In this document: positions 35,735-44,789 of the stretch, in pieces
Layout: every line of letters begins with the position of its first letter
How positions within the stretch are numbered: position 1 is the stretch's first letter
Assembly: GCF_000397205.1 (NCBI RefSeq)
Contig: NC_021237.1
Span: 2,729,001-2,793,000, forward strand
Reading direction: 5' to 3'
Source of the DNA: Pseudomonas protegens CHA0
Lineage (GTDB): Bacteria; Pseudomonadota; Gammaproteobacteria; Pseudomonadales; Pseudomonadaceae
DNA length: 64,000 nucleotides
Notes under the pieces: model-generated
Databases searched by the model: none
Told to the model about the DNA's origin: nothing
What the model saw: only the letters and a program-made list of their open reading frames with translations
Position numbers and translations under genes: made by a program

Positions 35735-35760
35735 AACAGCTCCGAGATAGGATCGAGAGA

Positions 35761-35776
35761 TCGACCTTGAGGTCGA
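35761..35776. promoter_or_regulatory. Inverted repeat upstream of the oxaloacetate decarboxylase gene
   Basis: TCGACC-TTGA-GGTCGA is a perfect inverted repeat 27 bases upstream of the minus-strand start at 35734. It could be an operator or a hairpin in the leader mRNA. The binding factor is unknown. Confidence 0.45.
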
Positions 35777-35991
35777 GTCAAATTTTGCAATCAGTTCCCT
35801 TGGCGAGCCGGGGAAAGAGCGGCTCACAGCGAAACGTTAGTTGGGCAGATGAAGATGAAACAAGGTGGGTAGCAAGGCGTCTTTATCCCGTTCGGTTGCG
35901 CGAACCGACGGGTTTATTATGCGAGGCCGACATAGCAGGACGAGGCTATCACGCTCCAGGGCCGTAGATGATGAGGATTTTGCATAGCATT

Positions 35992-36019
35992 ATGCCGGAC
36001 CGGCATTGGCATTTTTTTT
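35992..36019 (+). terminator. Plus-strand terminator-like hairpin with T run
   Basis: ATGCCG-GAC-CGGCAT is followed by TGGCA and eight T. No plus-strand gene ends before it. It lies 150 bases upstream of the saccharopine-dehydrogenase-like gene, which suits a small-RNA end or a leader attenuator. Confidence 0.6.
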
Positions 36020-36171
36020 CTAACTGAATATTACAAGCACTTGCCAGGGGCGTTTCGGGGGCATGTCGAAGGTTGGCGGGGGCTTGTCGAGCGCTGGCAA
36101 ATCCACCAAGCTGCCGCGCCTCGAATGGCAGCGTTCACGCTGCGCAACGGCTTAGTTCAAGGATGCAGGCA

Positions 36172-37299
36172 ATGGCGCTCAGGGTGTTGGTGGTGGGTGG
36201 TTATGGCAATTTCGGCAGCATCGTCTGCCGCTATCTGATCCATACCCCTGGGGTGCATCTGCTGATTTCGGGGCGCGACCCGCACAAGCTCGCGGCCAAG
36301 GTTCAGGCCTTGCAGGCTGAAGGCGGGCAGCCCTGCGAAGGCTGGTGCGGCGATGCCATGGGGCCGCAATGGGTGCCGGCGCTCAAGGCCCTTAAGGTGC
36401 ACTGGGTGATCCATACCGGCGGGCCGTTCCAGGGCCAGTCCTACGCGGTGGCCCGGGGCTGCATCGAGGCCGGGGTCAACTACTGCGACCTGGCCGACTG
36501 TCGCCAGTTCGTGCGCGGCATTGGCACTCTGGATGAGGCCGCCCGGGCCGCCGGGGTGACGCTGCTCAGCGGCTGCAGCTCGGTGCCGACCCTGTCGGCG
36601 GCGATGATCGATGAGCACCGTGAGCGTTTTTCCCGCATCGAGCGCATCGAGCACGGCATTTCCTCCTCGGCGAAGATGCCCGGCCTGTCCACCATCCAGG
36701 GCGTACTGGCCTATGCCGGCAAACCCATCCTGCAACTCAAGGACGGCCGGCCGCACCCGGTGATCGGCTGGCAGGGCCTGACCCTGCGCAAGCTGCCCAG
36801 GCTGGGCACGCGGCTGGTGGCCAATGTCGATGTGCCGGACCTGGATCTGTTCGCCGAGCGCTACGGTGCCCACACCCTGAGCTTCCAGGCCGGCGCCGGG
36901 CTGAAGATCGCCGGGCTGGCCAATGCGCTGCTGGCCCAGGCGGTGAAGCTCGGCCTGGTGCGCGACCCGGCGCCCTGGGCGGCGCGCCTGCATCGCTGCG
37001 GCACCTGGTTCGAACGTTTCGGAGATGGGCTCAGTGCCCTGTACATCGACGTGCACGGCCTGGGCCAGGACGGCCAGCCACTGTCGATGAGCGTGCAGCT
37101 CACCGCAACCCATGACCACGGGCCGGAGATTCCCAGCTGCGCGGCGGTGGCGGTGGTGCACAAGCTGCTCGCCGGCCATGTGCCGGCCCCGGGGGCCCGG
37201 TCCAGTGCCGGCGAGGTCAGCGTGGAGGAGTACCTGCGGGCGATCGACGATCCGGATCACCTGCAACTGCAAGTGAGTTTCTCGCGCCCGCCGGTTTAA
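36172..37299 (+). CDS. Saccharopine dehydrogenase-family NAD(P)-binding protein
   Basis: The 375-residue protein starts MALRVLVVGGYGNFGSIVCR, a Rossmann GGYGNFG motif. WVIHTGGPFQGQSYAVARGC and GVNYCDLADCRQFVRGIGTL follow, both typical of saccharopine dehydrogenase-like proteins. The second half is a mixed domain (SGCSSVPTLSAAMIDEH). The true reaction is unknown; members include reductases and putative trans-acting enoyl reductases. AAGGA lies eight bases before ATG 36172; ATG 36163 is the alternative. It converges with the beta-propeller gene. Confidence 0.85.
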   Translation: MALRVLVVGGYGNFGSIVCRYLIHTPGVHLLISGRDPHKLAAKVQALQAEGGQPCEGWCGDAMGPQWVPALKALKVHWVIHTGGPFQGQSYAVARGCIEAGVNYCDLADCRQFVRGIGTLDEAARAAGVTLLSGCSSVPTLSAAMIDEHRERFSRIERIEHGISSSAKMPGLSTIQGVLAYAGKPILQLKDGRPHPVIGWQGLTLRKLPRLGTRLVANVDVPDLDLFAERYGAHTLSFQAGAGLKIAGLANALLAQAVKLGLVRDPAPWAARLHRCGTWFERFGDGLSALYIDVHGLGQDGQPLSMSVQLTATHDHGPEIPSCAAVAVVHKLLAGHVPAPGARSSAGEVSVEEYLRAIDDPDHLQLQVSFSRPPV

Positions 37300-37306
37300 C
37301 CCCCGG

Positions 37307-38632
37307 TCACCACAGCAGCGGCTTGGCGAAGTCTTTCCAGAACAGCCAGCGCTGCACTTCAAGGTGCTCGCCGGTGCCGATCTGCCAGTCCGGGCGCCCG
37401 GCGTCCAGGTCAAGCTTGACGATGATCCCGGCATAGGTGGCGGCCACCAGGGTCTTGCCATCGGGGCTGATGTCCATGGCGGTGAGGGTCGAGCCGATAT
37501 AGTGCTGCCAGCGTTCCTCGCCGTTTTCGCTGAAGGCCCGCAGATAGCCGTAGGCGTCGCCGATGATGAATTCGTCGCCCCGTGATGCCGCGGCATACAC
37601 CCGGGCGCCTTCCTGCAGCACCGGGGTGCGCGCATCGTCACTGTAGAAGTCGGTGCTCAGCCCTGGCAGGTCGGCCACCGCCACTCCCACGCTGGCACCG
37701 CCATAGAAGTGGCAGGCATTGAGCAGCAGGCGATCGCCGCGCTGGTTGAAATGGGCGAAATGCGGGTACTCGCTGGCGGGGCCGATCTGCGCTACCCGTT
37801 GCAACCTTGCATCGAACACCAGGTGCGAGCTGCTTTGCTCGCCCACGGCGATCCACTGGCCATCGGGCGACACCGCGCCATGCTCCATGCTCAGGCCGAT
37901 GCCCAGGTCCTCGGGGGCGACGCCGTCGGCCAGCTCTTGCTGCAGGTCTTCCAGGCTCGGCAGCAGGCGCGTGGCGCCCTCGGCCTGCAGGACGAAGATG
38001 CCGTCGGAGCTCACCAGCAGTACCCGGCGCCCGTCGGGGAAGGGGACCAGGCTGCTGGGGCTAGGGCGCCCGGTGTCTTCAAGCGCCACCCCCGCCGGCA
38101 GGTTCGCGTGGGGATCGGGCCAGGCAAAACTTGCCACCTCTGGCCCGTTCCAGCCGTCGGTGAGCTGGATGCCGTCAGCCCGGGCCCAAGCGAAATAGCG
38201 CCGCTGGGGGCACATGCCGAAGCCTTCCACCTGCTCCAGGGTCTGGATCCTTGCGTCGTCGATATGCACCACCTCGCCAGCCTCGTAAGGTGCGCCGATG
38301 CGCGCCAGCAGGCTGCCGTCCGGCAACAGGGCCAGGGTCGGAATCATCCGTCCCTGGCTTTCCAGGCGTGGCGACAATGGGAAGTGCGCCGGCGGCCACT
38401 CCTGGCGGAATGCCTGGCGCCGGGCTGCGTCGTAGGGCTCCTGGTTGCTCGCTTCCAGGGCCGCCTGCCAGTCTGGCAGCAGGTGCTCGGTATCGGGCAA
38501 GTGCGGTTCCTTCAAGCCCTTCCAGCCGTCGCGGTTGCCGGTCTCGACATAGCGATTGATGTCGCGGGCATAGGTCAGCACGGCTTGCTGCCATTGCTCT
38601 TGCGGGGAGTGGTTCGAATTCGACTGGGACAT
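37307..38632 (-). CDS. Beta-propeller (WD40-like) protein of unknown function
   Basis: The 441-residue protein shows repeated propeller blades. Examples are MIPTLALLPDGSLLARIGAP, SSLVPFPDGRRVLLVSSDGI, MEHGAVSPDGQWIAVGEQSS and LTAMDISPDGKTLVAATYAG. Each has the SPDG turn of WD40/YVTN-like repeats. There is no signal peptide. The first 100 residues are helical and may be a separate domain. A clear AAGGAG precedes ATG 38632. It probably acts as a binding platform; the partner is unknown. Confidence 0.8.
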   Translation of the reverse strand: MSQSNSNHSPQEQWQQAVLTYARDINRYVETGNRDGWKGLKEPHLPDTEHLLPDWQAALEASNQEPYDAARRQAFRQEWPPAHFPLSPRLESQGRMIPTLALLPDGSLLARIGAPYEAGEVVHIDDARIQTLEQVEGFGMCPQRRYFAWARADGIQLTDGWNGPEVASFAWPDPHANLPAGVALEDTGRPSPSSLVPFPDGRRVLLVSSDGIFVLQAEGATRLLPSLEDLQQELADGVAPEDLGIGLSMEHGAVSPDGQWIAVGEQSSSHLVFDARLQRVAQIGPASEYPHFAHFNQRGDRLLLNACHFYGGASVGVAVADLPGLSTDFYSDDARTPVLQEGARVYAAASRGDEFIIGDAYGYLRAFSENGEERWQHYIGSTLTAMDISPDGKTLVAATYAGIIVKLDLDAGRPDWQIGTGEHLEVQRWLFWKDFAKPLLW

Positions 38633-38749
38633 GCGCGCAGGACTCCTTGTGGCGCTGGGAAAGGCGTAGCAGACCGGGGGATGGACCGGAAAAGCGCGCA
38701 GTTTATCCCTCGGGAGCGAGTTTTTTTCAGGTTTTTCCAGTGCTGCCGT

Positions 38750-39697
38750 TCAAGGCGCGTAGGTACTGACCCGGTTGCGCCCGGCGCGCTTGGAGGCGTA
38801 CAGCGCCTGGTCGGCCCACTCGATCAGGCAGCGATGATCCCGGGCCGGACGGTCGAGGCAGGCGATGCCCAGGCTGATGGTGAAGGCGATGGCCTGGCCG
38901 TTGTGGATCACCTCCTGCTCTTCCACCGACTGGCGCAAGCGCTCGGCCAGGGTGCGGGCCCCGGCAAGGTCGGTGTGGGGCAGGAGAATGGCGAACTCCT
39001 CGCCGCCATAGCGCCCGGCCACGTCGCTGTCGCGCACATGCTGGTGGATCAGCTCGGAGACGCGCTTGATCACTGCATCGCCGGCCTGGTGCCCATGGCG
39101 GTCGTTGATCGACTTGAAGTGATCGATGTCCAGCATCAGCAGGGCGATGCTGCTGCCGTGGCGGCTGTATTCGAACTGCAGGCGCTGTTCCCAGTGGCCG
39201 CGGTTGTAGAGCTGGGTCAGGTGGTCGGTGCGCGACAGGTGCTGCAACTGCTGGTTCGCCTTCTGCAAGGCCAGGCTGTTGATTGCCACGTCGGTCAGGT
39301 CGTAGATCACCAGGCAGACGTGGTGGATCTCACTGTTGGAGGAACGCAGCGGCAGCAGGGTGGTGTTCTGGTACATGAACTCGCCCTGGCCGGTGATCGG
39401 CTGGTAGTTGTTGAAATGCACCAGGTACGGCCGCTGCTTCCAGATGGTGAAGGCCGGCGTGCCGAGGGCTACCACGCGCCCCACCTTGCGGGTGAACCAG
39501 GGGCGCTCGACCTCGGGGAACAGCTCGAAGAACGACTGGTCGATGGCCTGCTTGGAGGGCACTCCGGAGCGGTTCTCCATGAAGCTGTTCCACACCTGGA
39601 CCCGGCACTCCAGGTCGAGCACGACGATACCCACGTCGATGCTCTGGACCACCGCCAGCAACCAGTGCAATTCACTGAAATCCATTCTCTTGGGCAT
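38750..39697 (-). CDS. PAS-GGDEF diguanylate cyclase
   Basis: The 315-residue protein has an N-terminal PAS domain (about residues 8-140) and a GGDEF domain (about 155-310). The active site is GGEEF at 231-235 and is intact. The inhibitory I-site RxxD (Arg222-Asp225) lies five residues before it, so product feedback by c-di-GMP is expected. There is no membrane segment, so it is a cytosolic enzyme. It lies three bases after the REC-CheC gene, so the pair is almost certainly one operon. Confidence 0.95.
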   Translation of the reverse strand: MPKRMDFSELHWLLAVVQSIDVGIVVLDLECRVQVWNSFMENRSGVPSKQAIDQSFFELFPEVERPWFTRKVGRVVALGTPAFTIWKQRPYLVHFNNYQPITGQGEFMYQNTTLLPLRSSNSEIHHVCLVIYDLTDVAINSLALQKANQQLQHLSRTDHLTQLYNRGHWEQRLQFEYSRHGSSIALLMLDIDHFKSINDRHGHQAGDAVIKRVSELIHQHVRDSDVAGRYGGEEFAILLPHTDLAGARTLAERLRQSVEEQEVIHNGQAIAFTISLGIACLDRPARDHRCLIEWADQALYASKRAGRNRVSTYAP

Positions 39698-39700
39698 GGC

Positions 39701-40690
39701 TCAACTCATCAGGTAGGCGAGCTTCTGTTCCAGCAAGGCCATGGAGCCTTCGGTGAACAACAGCAACAGGTCGAAGTGGATGTTCTGTTCTTCCAGGCTG
39801 TAGCTGATCTCCACCGCCTGGGTCTTTTTCCAGCGCTGCTGGTTGAGCACGATCAGCTCGTCGATGGTGGTGTGTTCCCCCAGTACCTGGGGATGGCCCA
39901 CGGAAAAGAACACGTCCAGCTGGTCGGCGATGCTGCTCAGGCAGGCGCCGATCAGCACGCTGGAGAGGTCGATCAGCACTTCCATTTCCTGGTAGGGGTC
40001 GGTGCCTTGCTCTATCAACTGGGCGATGTCGGCCACTTCGGAGTCGTAGAACATCAGCAAGGCTTCGCCGGCGATGCCGCTGCCGATGTAGCTCTGGCAG
40101 ATGGCGGTCAGTTGCCGGGCGCGGTTGGCATCGGCCAGGAGCATCTGCAACTCGCCGGCTTCCAGCACATTGACGTGGGGAATCGGCAGGTGCACGAAGA
40201 CATCCAGGACCTTGGCGATCAGTGCCGCGGCGTAGCCCATGGAAACGTTGACGGTTTCCCGGAAGGCGTCGCGAAAGGTCACCACCGGTGCTGGCGAAGG
40301 GGCTGCCAATGGCTTGGCGTCAGTGCTGTCCAGCAGTTGCAGTTCGTTGAGCAGGGCGCGCAGTTGCTGCGGGTCGAAGGGCTTCTTGAGGAAGGCCCGT
40401 GCGCCCAGCTCGCGGGTGCGGCGCACGGCTTCTTCTTGAATGTCGCCGGAGATGACAATGATCTGCGCCTCGATGCCTTCTTCCTGCACCGCACTCAAGA
40501 CCTGGTAGCCGTCCATCACGGGCATGGTCAGGTCCAGCAGCGCCACCTTGCCCAGCCCGCGGCGCAGGGCTTCCAGGCCTTCGCGCCCGTTGCAGGCCTG
40601 GGTCACGGACACCCGCCACTCGCTGGGCAAGGTCCGCAGCACCTGCTTGCGGGCCATGCTCGAGTCATCGCAGATGAGGAGGGGGATCAT
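39701..40690 (-). CDS. Response regulator with CheC-like phosphatase domain
   Basis: The 329-residue protein joins a receiver domain (residues 1-115) to a CheC/CheX-like domain (about 140-329). The receiver has the acidic pair Asp8-Asp9, phosphoacceptor Asp53 in LLDLTMP, and Lys103 in FLKKPF. The first CheC site ETVNVSMGYAAALIAKVL keeps the E-x-x-N pair (Glu145, Asn148). The second site (DLSSVLIGACL) has lost both residues. It could dephosphorylate its own or another receiver. ATG 40690 was chosen; the longer frame begins 36 codons upstream. The downstream diguanylate cyclase is its likely partner. Confidence 0.88.
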   Translation of the reverse strand: MIPLLICDDSSMARKQVLRTLPSEWRVSVTQACNGREGLEALRRGLGKVALLDLTMPVMDGYQVLSAVQEEGIEAQIIVISGDIQEEAVRRTRELGARAFLKKPFDPQQLRALLNELQLLDSTDAKPLAAPSPAPVVTFRDAFRETVNVSMGYAAALIAKVLDVFVHLPIPHVNVLEAGELQMLLADANRARQLTAICQSYIGSGIAGEALLMFYDSEVADIAQLIEQGTDPYQEMEVLIDLSSVLIGACLSSIADQLDVFFSVGHPQVLGEHTTIDELIVLNQQRWKKTQAVEISYSLEEQNIHFDLLLLFTEGSMALLEQKLAYLMS

Positions 40691-41487
40691 CGGTATCGGA
40701 CGCTCATTCGAAAAAACCCGTAAGGGATAGTGTTCGGTAATAGGGCGAGTTGCCGCTTTATAGTTGTGCCGTATCGGGCTGTCCGTGCCGCGCCGCACTA
40801 TAGTTCCCTCGGCAATAAAAGAACAAGTAGTGATGGCTTCGGTTATTTGCTCCAGATCATTGTCTGCTGCAATTCAAGCAGGCCTGGGCATGTAACTTAG
40901 AGTTGTTGCAGGGCAGCAGTTAAAAGGCCGCGGCGGCCCGTGGCGTGGGCTGTGGAAAAAAACTGAGAGGCCTCTGTAAGCCTTGATATAGACAGATTTT
41001 TCTATCGGGGTAGGAGATTCGCGCCTGTTTTCTGACGTTTGAAAAATGACACTTTAGGCATAAGTTTCAAACTTTCGGAATCTTCTTGTTGATTGTTGCC
41101 GGAGGTTCTGCGAGTGGTTCGTTTCAATGGTTGTTAAGAGCGCTGGAGTTGTGTGGGTTGAATGTGTCGTGCAGCGGTTCTTATAAACAACCCAGGGCCG
41201 CTGTTGTATTGATTCGAATATTAAAGAACGGGCGCAAGGCTGTTGGAACGAGTGCTGCAGGGGCGTCGTTGTCGGGCTGCGCTCCTGCTGCATATGCAAC
41301 AAAACCTTACCGCGAACCTGGTTGTGCCGACCGCTCGAAGGGCGCCAGCCCCGGTCGAGCGCGGCCTGTGGCAAGCCGATGACCAGCGCGGCGCCGTGGG
41401 CAAAAAAATGTCAGATTTTGAGTCCCGGCCTGGACCTTTTCCCGCAATGCGCAATCATTACTGCGTGGAAAACATAAGGAGAGACGC
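40691..41487. other. Long non-coding region with an AT-rich core
   Basis: Almost 800 bases lie between the divergent REC-CheC and DUF4174 genes. Bases about 40960-41230 are clearly more AT-rich than the surroundings. I see no ORF with a family match or ribosome-binding site, and no complete terminator. It must hold both promoters. Low GC content may mark an old insertion or a site bound by nucleoid proteins. Confidence 0.45.
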
Positions 41488-42024
41488 ATGTTCATTCGGT
41501 CATTGACCTTCGCTACTCTGCTCGCTGTTGCCGGCCCTGTCCTGGCGGCCGACAACGACGGCCCATTGACCCAGGACCTGGGCAAGTCACGGCCACTGAT
41601 CGTGATTGCCCCCAGCACCGTGGACCCGACCCTGGTGAGCCTGAAGAAGTCCCTGGAAGAGCCGGCCACCCGTCAAGCCTTCAACGAACGCAACATGGTC
41701 CTGTACACGGTGATTAACACCATCGGCCAGCGCGATGGCAAGGACATCGACCCGCAATCCACCATGGCCCTGATCCGCAGCCTCAAGCTGGGCGCCGGGG
41801 CGCAGACCAAGGTGATCCTGGTGGGCAAGGACGGCGAGAAGAAGCTGGAGCACTCCGGGGCCATCCAGCTCAAGGAAGTCTTCAGTGCCGTCGACCAGTT
41901 GCCGGCGGCGGAGAAACAGGCCGCAGCGCCGGCTCCGGCCCCCGAGCCGGAGGCCAAGCCGGCCAATGCCAAGGCCGGCAAGGCGGCCAAGCCCGCCGCA
42001 GCGCCCAAGGCGCTGGACGACTGA
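41488..42024 (+). CDS. Periplasmic DUF4174-like protein
   Basis: The 178-residue protein has a signal peptide (MFIRSLTFATLLAVAGPVLA). A small thioredoxin-like domain follows, with SRPLIVIAPSTVDPTLVSLK, ERNMVLYTVINTIGQRDGKD and GAGAQTKVILVGKDGEKKLE, the DUF4174 pattern. The end is a 45-residue Ala/Pro/Lys-rich tail (about 134-178) that is low complexity. There are no cysteines, so it is not a redox thioredoxin. AAGGAGAGACGC precedes the ATG. The function is unknown. Confidence 0.8.
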   Translation: MFIRSLTFATLLAVAGPVLAADNDGPLTQDLGKSRPLIVIAPSTVDPTLVSLKKSLEEPATRQAFNERNMVLYTVINTIGQRDGKDIDPQSTMALIRSLKLGAGAQTKVILVGKDGEKKLEHSGAIQLKEVFSAVDQLPAAEKQAAAPAPAPEPEAKPANAKAGKAAKPAAAPKALDD

Positions 42025-42099
42025 AGCCCATGGGCGGAGGCCGGGGCAGGCGCTGACCGCCCCGGTGCCTGCCGACTGCATTGCCCCGCCTCGCCCAGG

Positions 42100-43275
42100 C
42101 TAGAGCGCCTCCAGGGTCTGACGCAGCCCATCGACGATCATCTCCACTTCCTGCCCATCGATCACCAAGGGTGGCAGCAGGCGGATGGTGGTGCCCCGGG
42201 TGACATTGATCAGCAGCCCGTGGTCACGGGCGGCGACCTGCACCAGCTCTCGGGCCGGCTGCCGCAGTTCGATACCCACCATCAGCCCCAGCCCACGAAT
42301 CTCCCGCACCGCCGGATGCGCCGCCAGTTCCTCGCGCAGCCGCCGCAGCAGTTGGGCACCGCGCTGTTCGGCGTTGGCCAGCAACTGCTGGTCCTCGATG
42401 ACGTCCAGTACGGTGCAGGCCGCGCGGCAGGCCAGGGGGTTGCCGCCGAAAGTGCTGCCGTGGCTGCCCGGGGTAAACAGCTGGGCAGCCTTGCCCCGGG
42501 CCAGGCAGGCGCCGATGGGAATGCCGTTGCCCAGGCCCTTGGCCAGGGTCATCACATCCGGCACCACGTCTTCGTGCTGGCAGGCAAACCAGCGCCCGGT
42601 GCGGCCGATGCCGCTCTGGATCTCGTCGAGCATCAACAGCCAGTTGCGCCGGGTGCACAGCTCGCGCACGGCCTTGAGGTAGCCGGGTGGGGCCAGCTGG
42701 ATGCCGCTTTCCCCCTGGATCGGCTCCATCAATACGCCACAGATGCGTGGAGCATGCTCGGCGACGGCCGATTCCAGGGCGGCCAGATCGCCGAAGCGCA
42801 CCTTGAGAAAACCGCCTGGCAACTGGCCGTAGCCCAGGCGCACTGCCGGGCCGTCGCTGGCGGCCAGGGTGGCCAGGGTCCGGCCATGAAAGGCGTTTTC
42901 CATGACCACCACCAGGGGCTGCTCGATGCCTTTGTGCCAGGCGTGCAGGCGTGCCAGCTTGAGGGCGGTCTCGTTGGCCTCGGCCCCGGAATTGTTGAAG
43001 AACGCCCGGTCCATGCCGCTCAACTGGGTCAACTTGGCGGCCAGTTGCCGCTGCCAGTGGATGTCGTAGAGGTTGGAGCTGTGCAGCAGCAGGCCGGCCT
43101 GTTCGCTGATGGCGCCGACCAGCCGTGGGTGGCTGTGGCCGATGCCGGTCACCGCGACCCCGGCGATGGCGTCCAGGTACTCTCGCCCGGCCTGGTCCCA
43201 GAGACGGCTGCCCAGGCCTTTGCAGAAGCTCAGCGCGAGGGGTTGGTAGGTGCTCATCAGGCAGGCGGCGGTCAT
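42100..43275 (-). CDS. Class III aminotransferase, acetylornithine aminotransferase-like
   Basis: This 391-residue PLP enzyme has [33 protein letters not shown], the PLP-ring Asp region [20 protein letters not shown], and the Schiff-base lysine in [15 protein letters not shown]. These features place it with ArgD/AruC-type enzymes that transfer an omega-amino group from acetylornithine, succinylornithine or similar substrates to 2-oxoglutarate. Start 43275 has GGAG nine bases upstream; a GTG at 43323 is possible. It is divergent from a LysR gene that may control it. Confidence 0.9.
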   Translation of the reverse strand: MTAACLMSTYQPLALSFCKGLGSRLWDQAGREYLDAIAGVAVTGIGHSHPRLVGAISEQAGLLLHSSNLYDIHWQRQLAAKLTQLSGMDRAFFNNSGAEANETALKLARLHAWHKGIEQPLVVVMENAFHGRTLATLAASDGPAVRLGYGQLPGGFLKVRFGDLAALESAVAEHAPRICGVLMEPIQGESGIQLAPPGYLKAVRELCTRRNWLLMLDEIQSGIGRTGRWFACQHEDVVPDVMTLAKGLGNGIPIGACLARGKAAQLFTPGSHGSTFGGNPLACRAACTVLDVIEDQQLLANAEQRGAQLLRRLREELAAHPAVREIRGLGLMVGIELRQPARELVQVAARDHGLLINVTRGTTIRLLPPLVIDGQEVEMIVDGLRQTLEAL

Positions 43276-43376
43276 GGCGGGCGGCTCCATCTTGGGGGGT
43301 GTGCTATCAGTATCGTTAGCCACCCAGGCTAGATAAACTCGCTATTTCTTTAATCATCTTGAATTCAGGGTTGATA

Positions 43377-44324
43377 ATGGATCTGTTCCAGGCAATGTCG
43401 GTGTACGTCAAGGTGGTGGAGGCGGGGAACATGACCGCCGCGGCCCGGGAGTGCGGCATGTCCACCACCATGGTGGGCAATCACCTGCGGGCCCTGGAGC
43501 AGCGCCTCGGGGTGCGTCTGCTCAACCGCACGACACGGCGCCAGCGGCTTACCGATTTTGGCCGTGACTACTACCAGCGCTGCCTGGCGGTGCTGGGGCT
43601 GGTGGCGGATTCCGAGCGCCTGGCGGAGCAGGTCCAGGGCGAACCCACCGGCACCTTGCGCATCACCGCACCCCTGACCTTCGGCACCGAACGCCTGGCG
43701 CCAGCGCTGGACGAGTTCCGCCAGCGCTGCCCCCAGGTCAAGGTCGAGCTGACCCTGGCCAACCAGCGCTTCGACCTGACCGATGGCACCTTCGATGTGG
43801 CGGTGCGCCTGGGCAACCTGGACAACGCTTCGCTGATTGCCCGGCGCCTGCAGGACTACACCCTGACGATCTGCGCTGCGCCGGAGTATCTGGAGCGCTG
43901 CGGCACGCCCCAGGTCCCCGAGGACCTGCAGCGGCACAACTGTCTGGCATTTGCCTACCCGGCCGGTGATGAGTGGAGCGCCACCGCCACCCTGTGGCCG
44001 TTGCGCGGGCCTGAAGGCGATGTGCAGGTTCCGGTGTCGGGGTCATTGCTGGCCAACACCTCGTCCGGTTTGCATCGTGCGGCGCGGGGTGGCCTGGGGC
44101 TGGTGATGATGCCCGATGCGCTGGTGGAGGAAGACCTGCAGCAGGGCCGGCTGGTGCCGGTGCTGCAGGACTATCAGTTGCCCTTTCGGACGATGCACCT
44201 GCTCTATGCCCAGGACCGCTATCGCCTGCCCAAGCTGCGCAGCTTTGTCGACTTTGCCCTGGAGAAGTGGGGGCGTCAGGCCGACTCGCTGGCCAGCAGC
44301 ATCATCGCCGCCGACAGCGTGTGA
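43377..44324 (+). CDS. LysR-family regulator
   Basis: The 315-residue protein has the CrgA-type N-terminus MDLFQAMSVYVKVVEAGNMT and the HTH MSTTMVGNHLRALEQRLGVR. The effector domain starts near residue 88 (GTLRITAPLTFGTERLAPAL) and contains DVAVRLGNLDNASLIARRLQ. It is divergent from the aminotransferase gene, 101 bases apart, the classic LysR arrangement, so I infer it controls that gene. Its 3' end overlaps the convergent Nudix gene by 49 bases. Confidence 0.9.
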   Translation: MDLFQAMSVYVKVVEAGNMTAAARECGMSTTMVGNHLRALEQRLGVRLLNRTTRRQRLTDFGRDYYQRCLAVLGLVADSERLAEQVQGEPTGTLRITAPLTFGTERLAPALDEFRQRCPQVKVELTLANQRFDLTDGTFDVAVRLGNLDNASLIARRLQDYTLTICAAPEYLERCGTPQVPEDLQRHNCLAFAYPAGDEWSATATLWPLRGPEGDVQVPVSGSLLANTSSGLHRAARGGLGLVMMPDALVEEDLQQGRLVPVLQDYQLPFRTMHLLYAQDRYRLPKLRSFVDFALEKWGRQADSLASSIIAADSV

Positions 44325-44782
44325 CCATCGGTGATCTGGCCGGCGGCGATCATTGCCAGCAACTCCTGGCGGCTGGCCCACAGCACATGGTCCACTTCGC
44401 CATCGGTGGCGGCGGCCTGCTGCTCGGCGATCTGCACCTGGCACACCGCCACGGCGCTGGCGATCAGCGAGGTGTTGCTGTGCAGCAGCCCCAGCTGGCG
44501 TACCTCTGAGGCTTGCCAGCCGGTTTCCTCCAGCAGTTCCCGGGCCGCCGCGTCGCAGGCGCTTTCCCCGGCATCGATGGCGCCCCGGGGAAACTCGATG
44601 GACTGGCCACCGATGGCCCGGCGCCGCAGGTTGACCAGCATCAGTCGGCCATCGGCCAGGGTCGGCACGGCCACGACGCCGTTCACCGCCTGGGCTTCCT
44701 TGATGATGAAGTAGCCGTTTTCACGGACCACCTTGAAGTACGGGGTTTCCAGCAGGCACTGGGTGTCGGGGGTGGAACTCAT
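44276..44782 (-). CDS. Nudix hydrolase (ADP-ribose pyrophosphatase-like)
   Basis: The 168-residue protein has a complete Nudix box: GAIDAGESACDAAARELLEE followed by TGW, that is GX5EX7REUXEEXGU. The leading strands KEAQAVNGVVAVPTLADGRL, then EFPRGAI, resemble ADP-ribose pyrophosphatases (NudF-like) more than mRNA-decapping types. It is the last gene of the NMNAT-nrtR unit, seven bases below nrtR. NrtR proteins are controlled by ADP-ribose, so this enzyme may remove the effector. Its 3' end overlaps the convergent LysR gene. Confidence 0.88.
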   Translation of the reverse strand: MSSTPDTQCLLETPYFKVVRENGYFIIKEAQAVNGVVAVPTLADGRLMLVNLRRRAIGGQSIEFPRGAIDAGESACDAAARELLEETGWQASEVRQLGLLHSNTSLIASAVAVCQVQIAEQQAAATDGEVDHVLWASRQELLAMIAAGQITDGHTLSAAMMLLASESA

Positions 44783-44789
44783 GGGGCTA

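Larger units (their letters stand above)
35735..36171. other. Divergent intergenic region with a possible plus-strand small RNA
   Basis: The region lies between divergent genes and has no convincing ORF. On the plus strand a bulged hairpin (35887-35912: CCCG, one extra T, TCGGTT, loop, AACCGA, CGGG) is followed by an AT-rich part. A hairpin ATGCCG/CGGCAT then leads to a run of eight T (36012-36019). A complete terminator with no plus-strand gene before it suggests an unannotated short transcript or an attenuated leader. Confidence 0.45.

Noticed and set aside
37709..40723. 1004-codon open frame on the plus strand
   Set aside because: It lies antisense to the propeller, diguanylate cyclase and REC-CheC genes, which have clear domains. 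Its product is low complexity and typical of GC-rich shadow frames.
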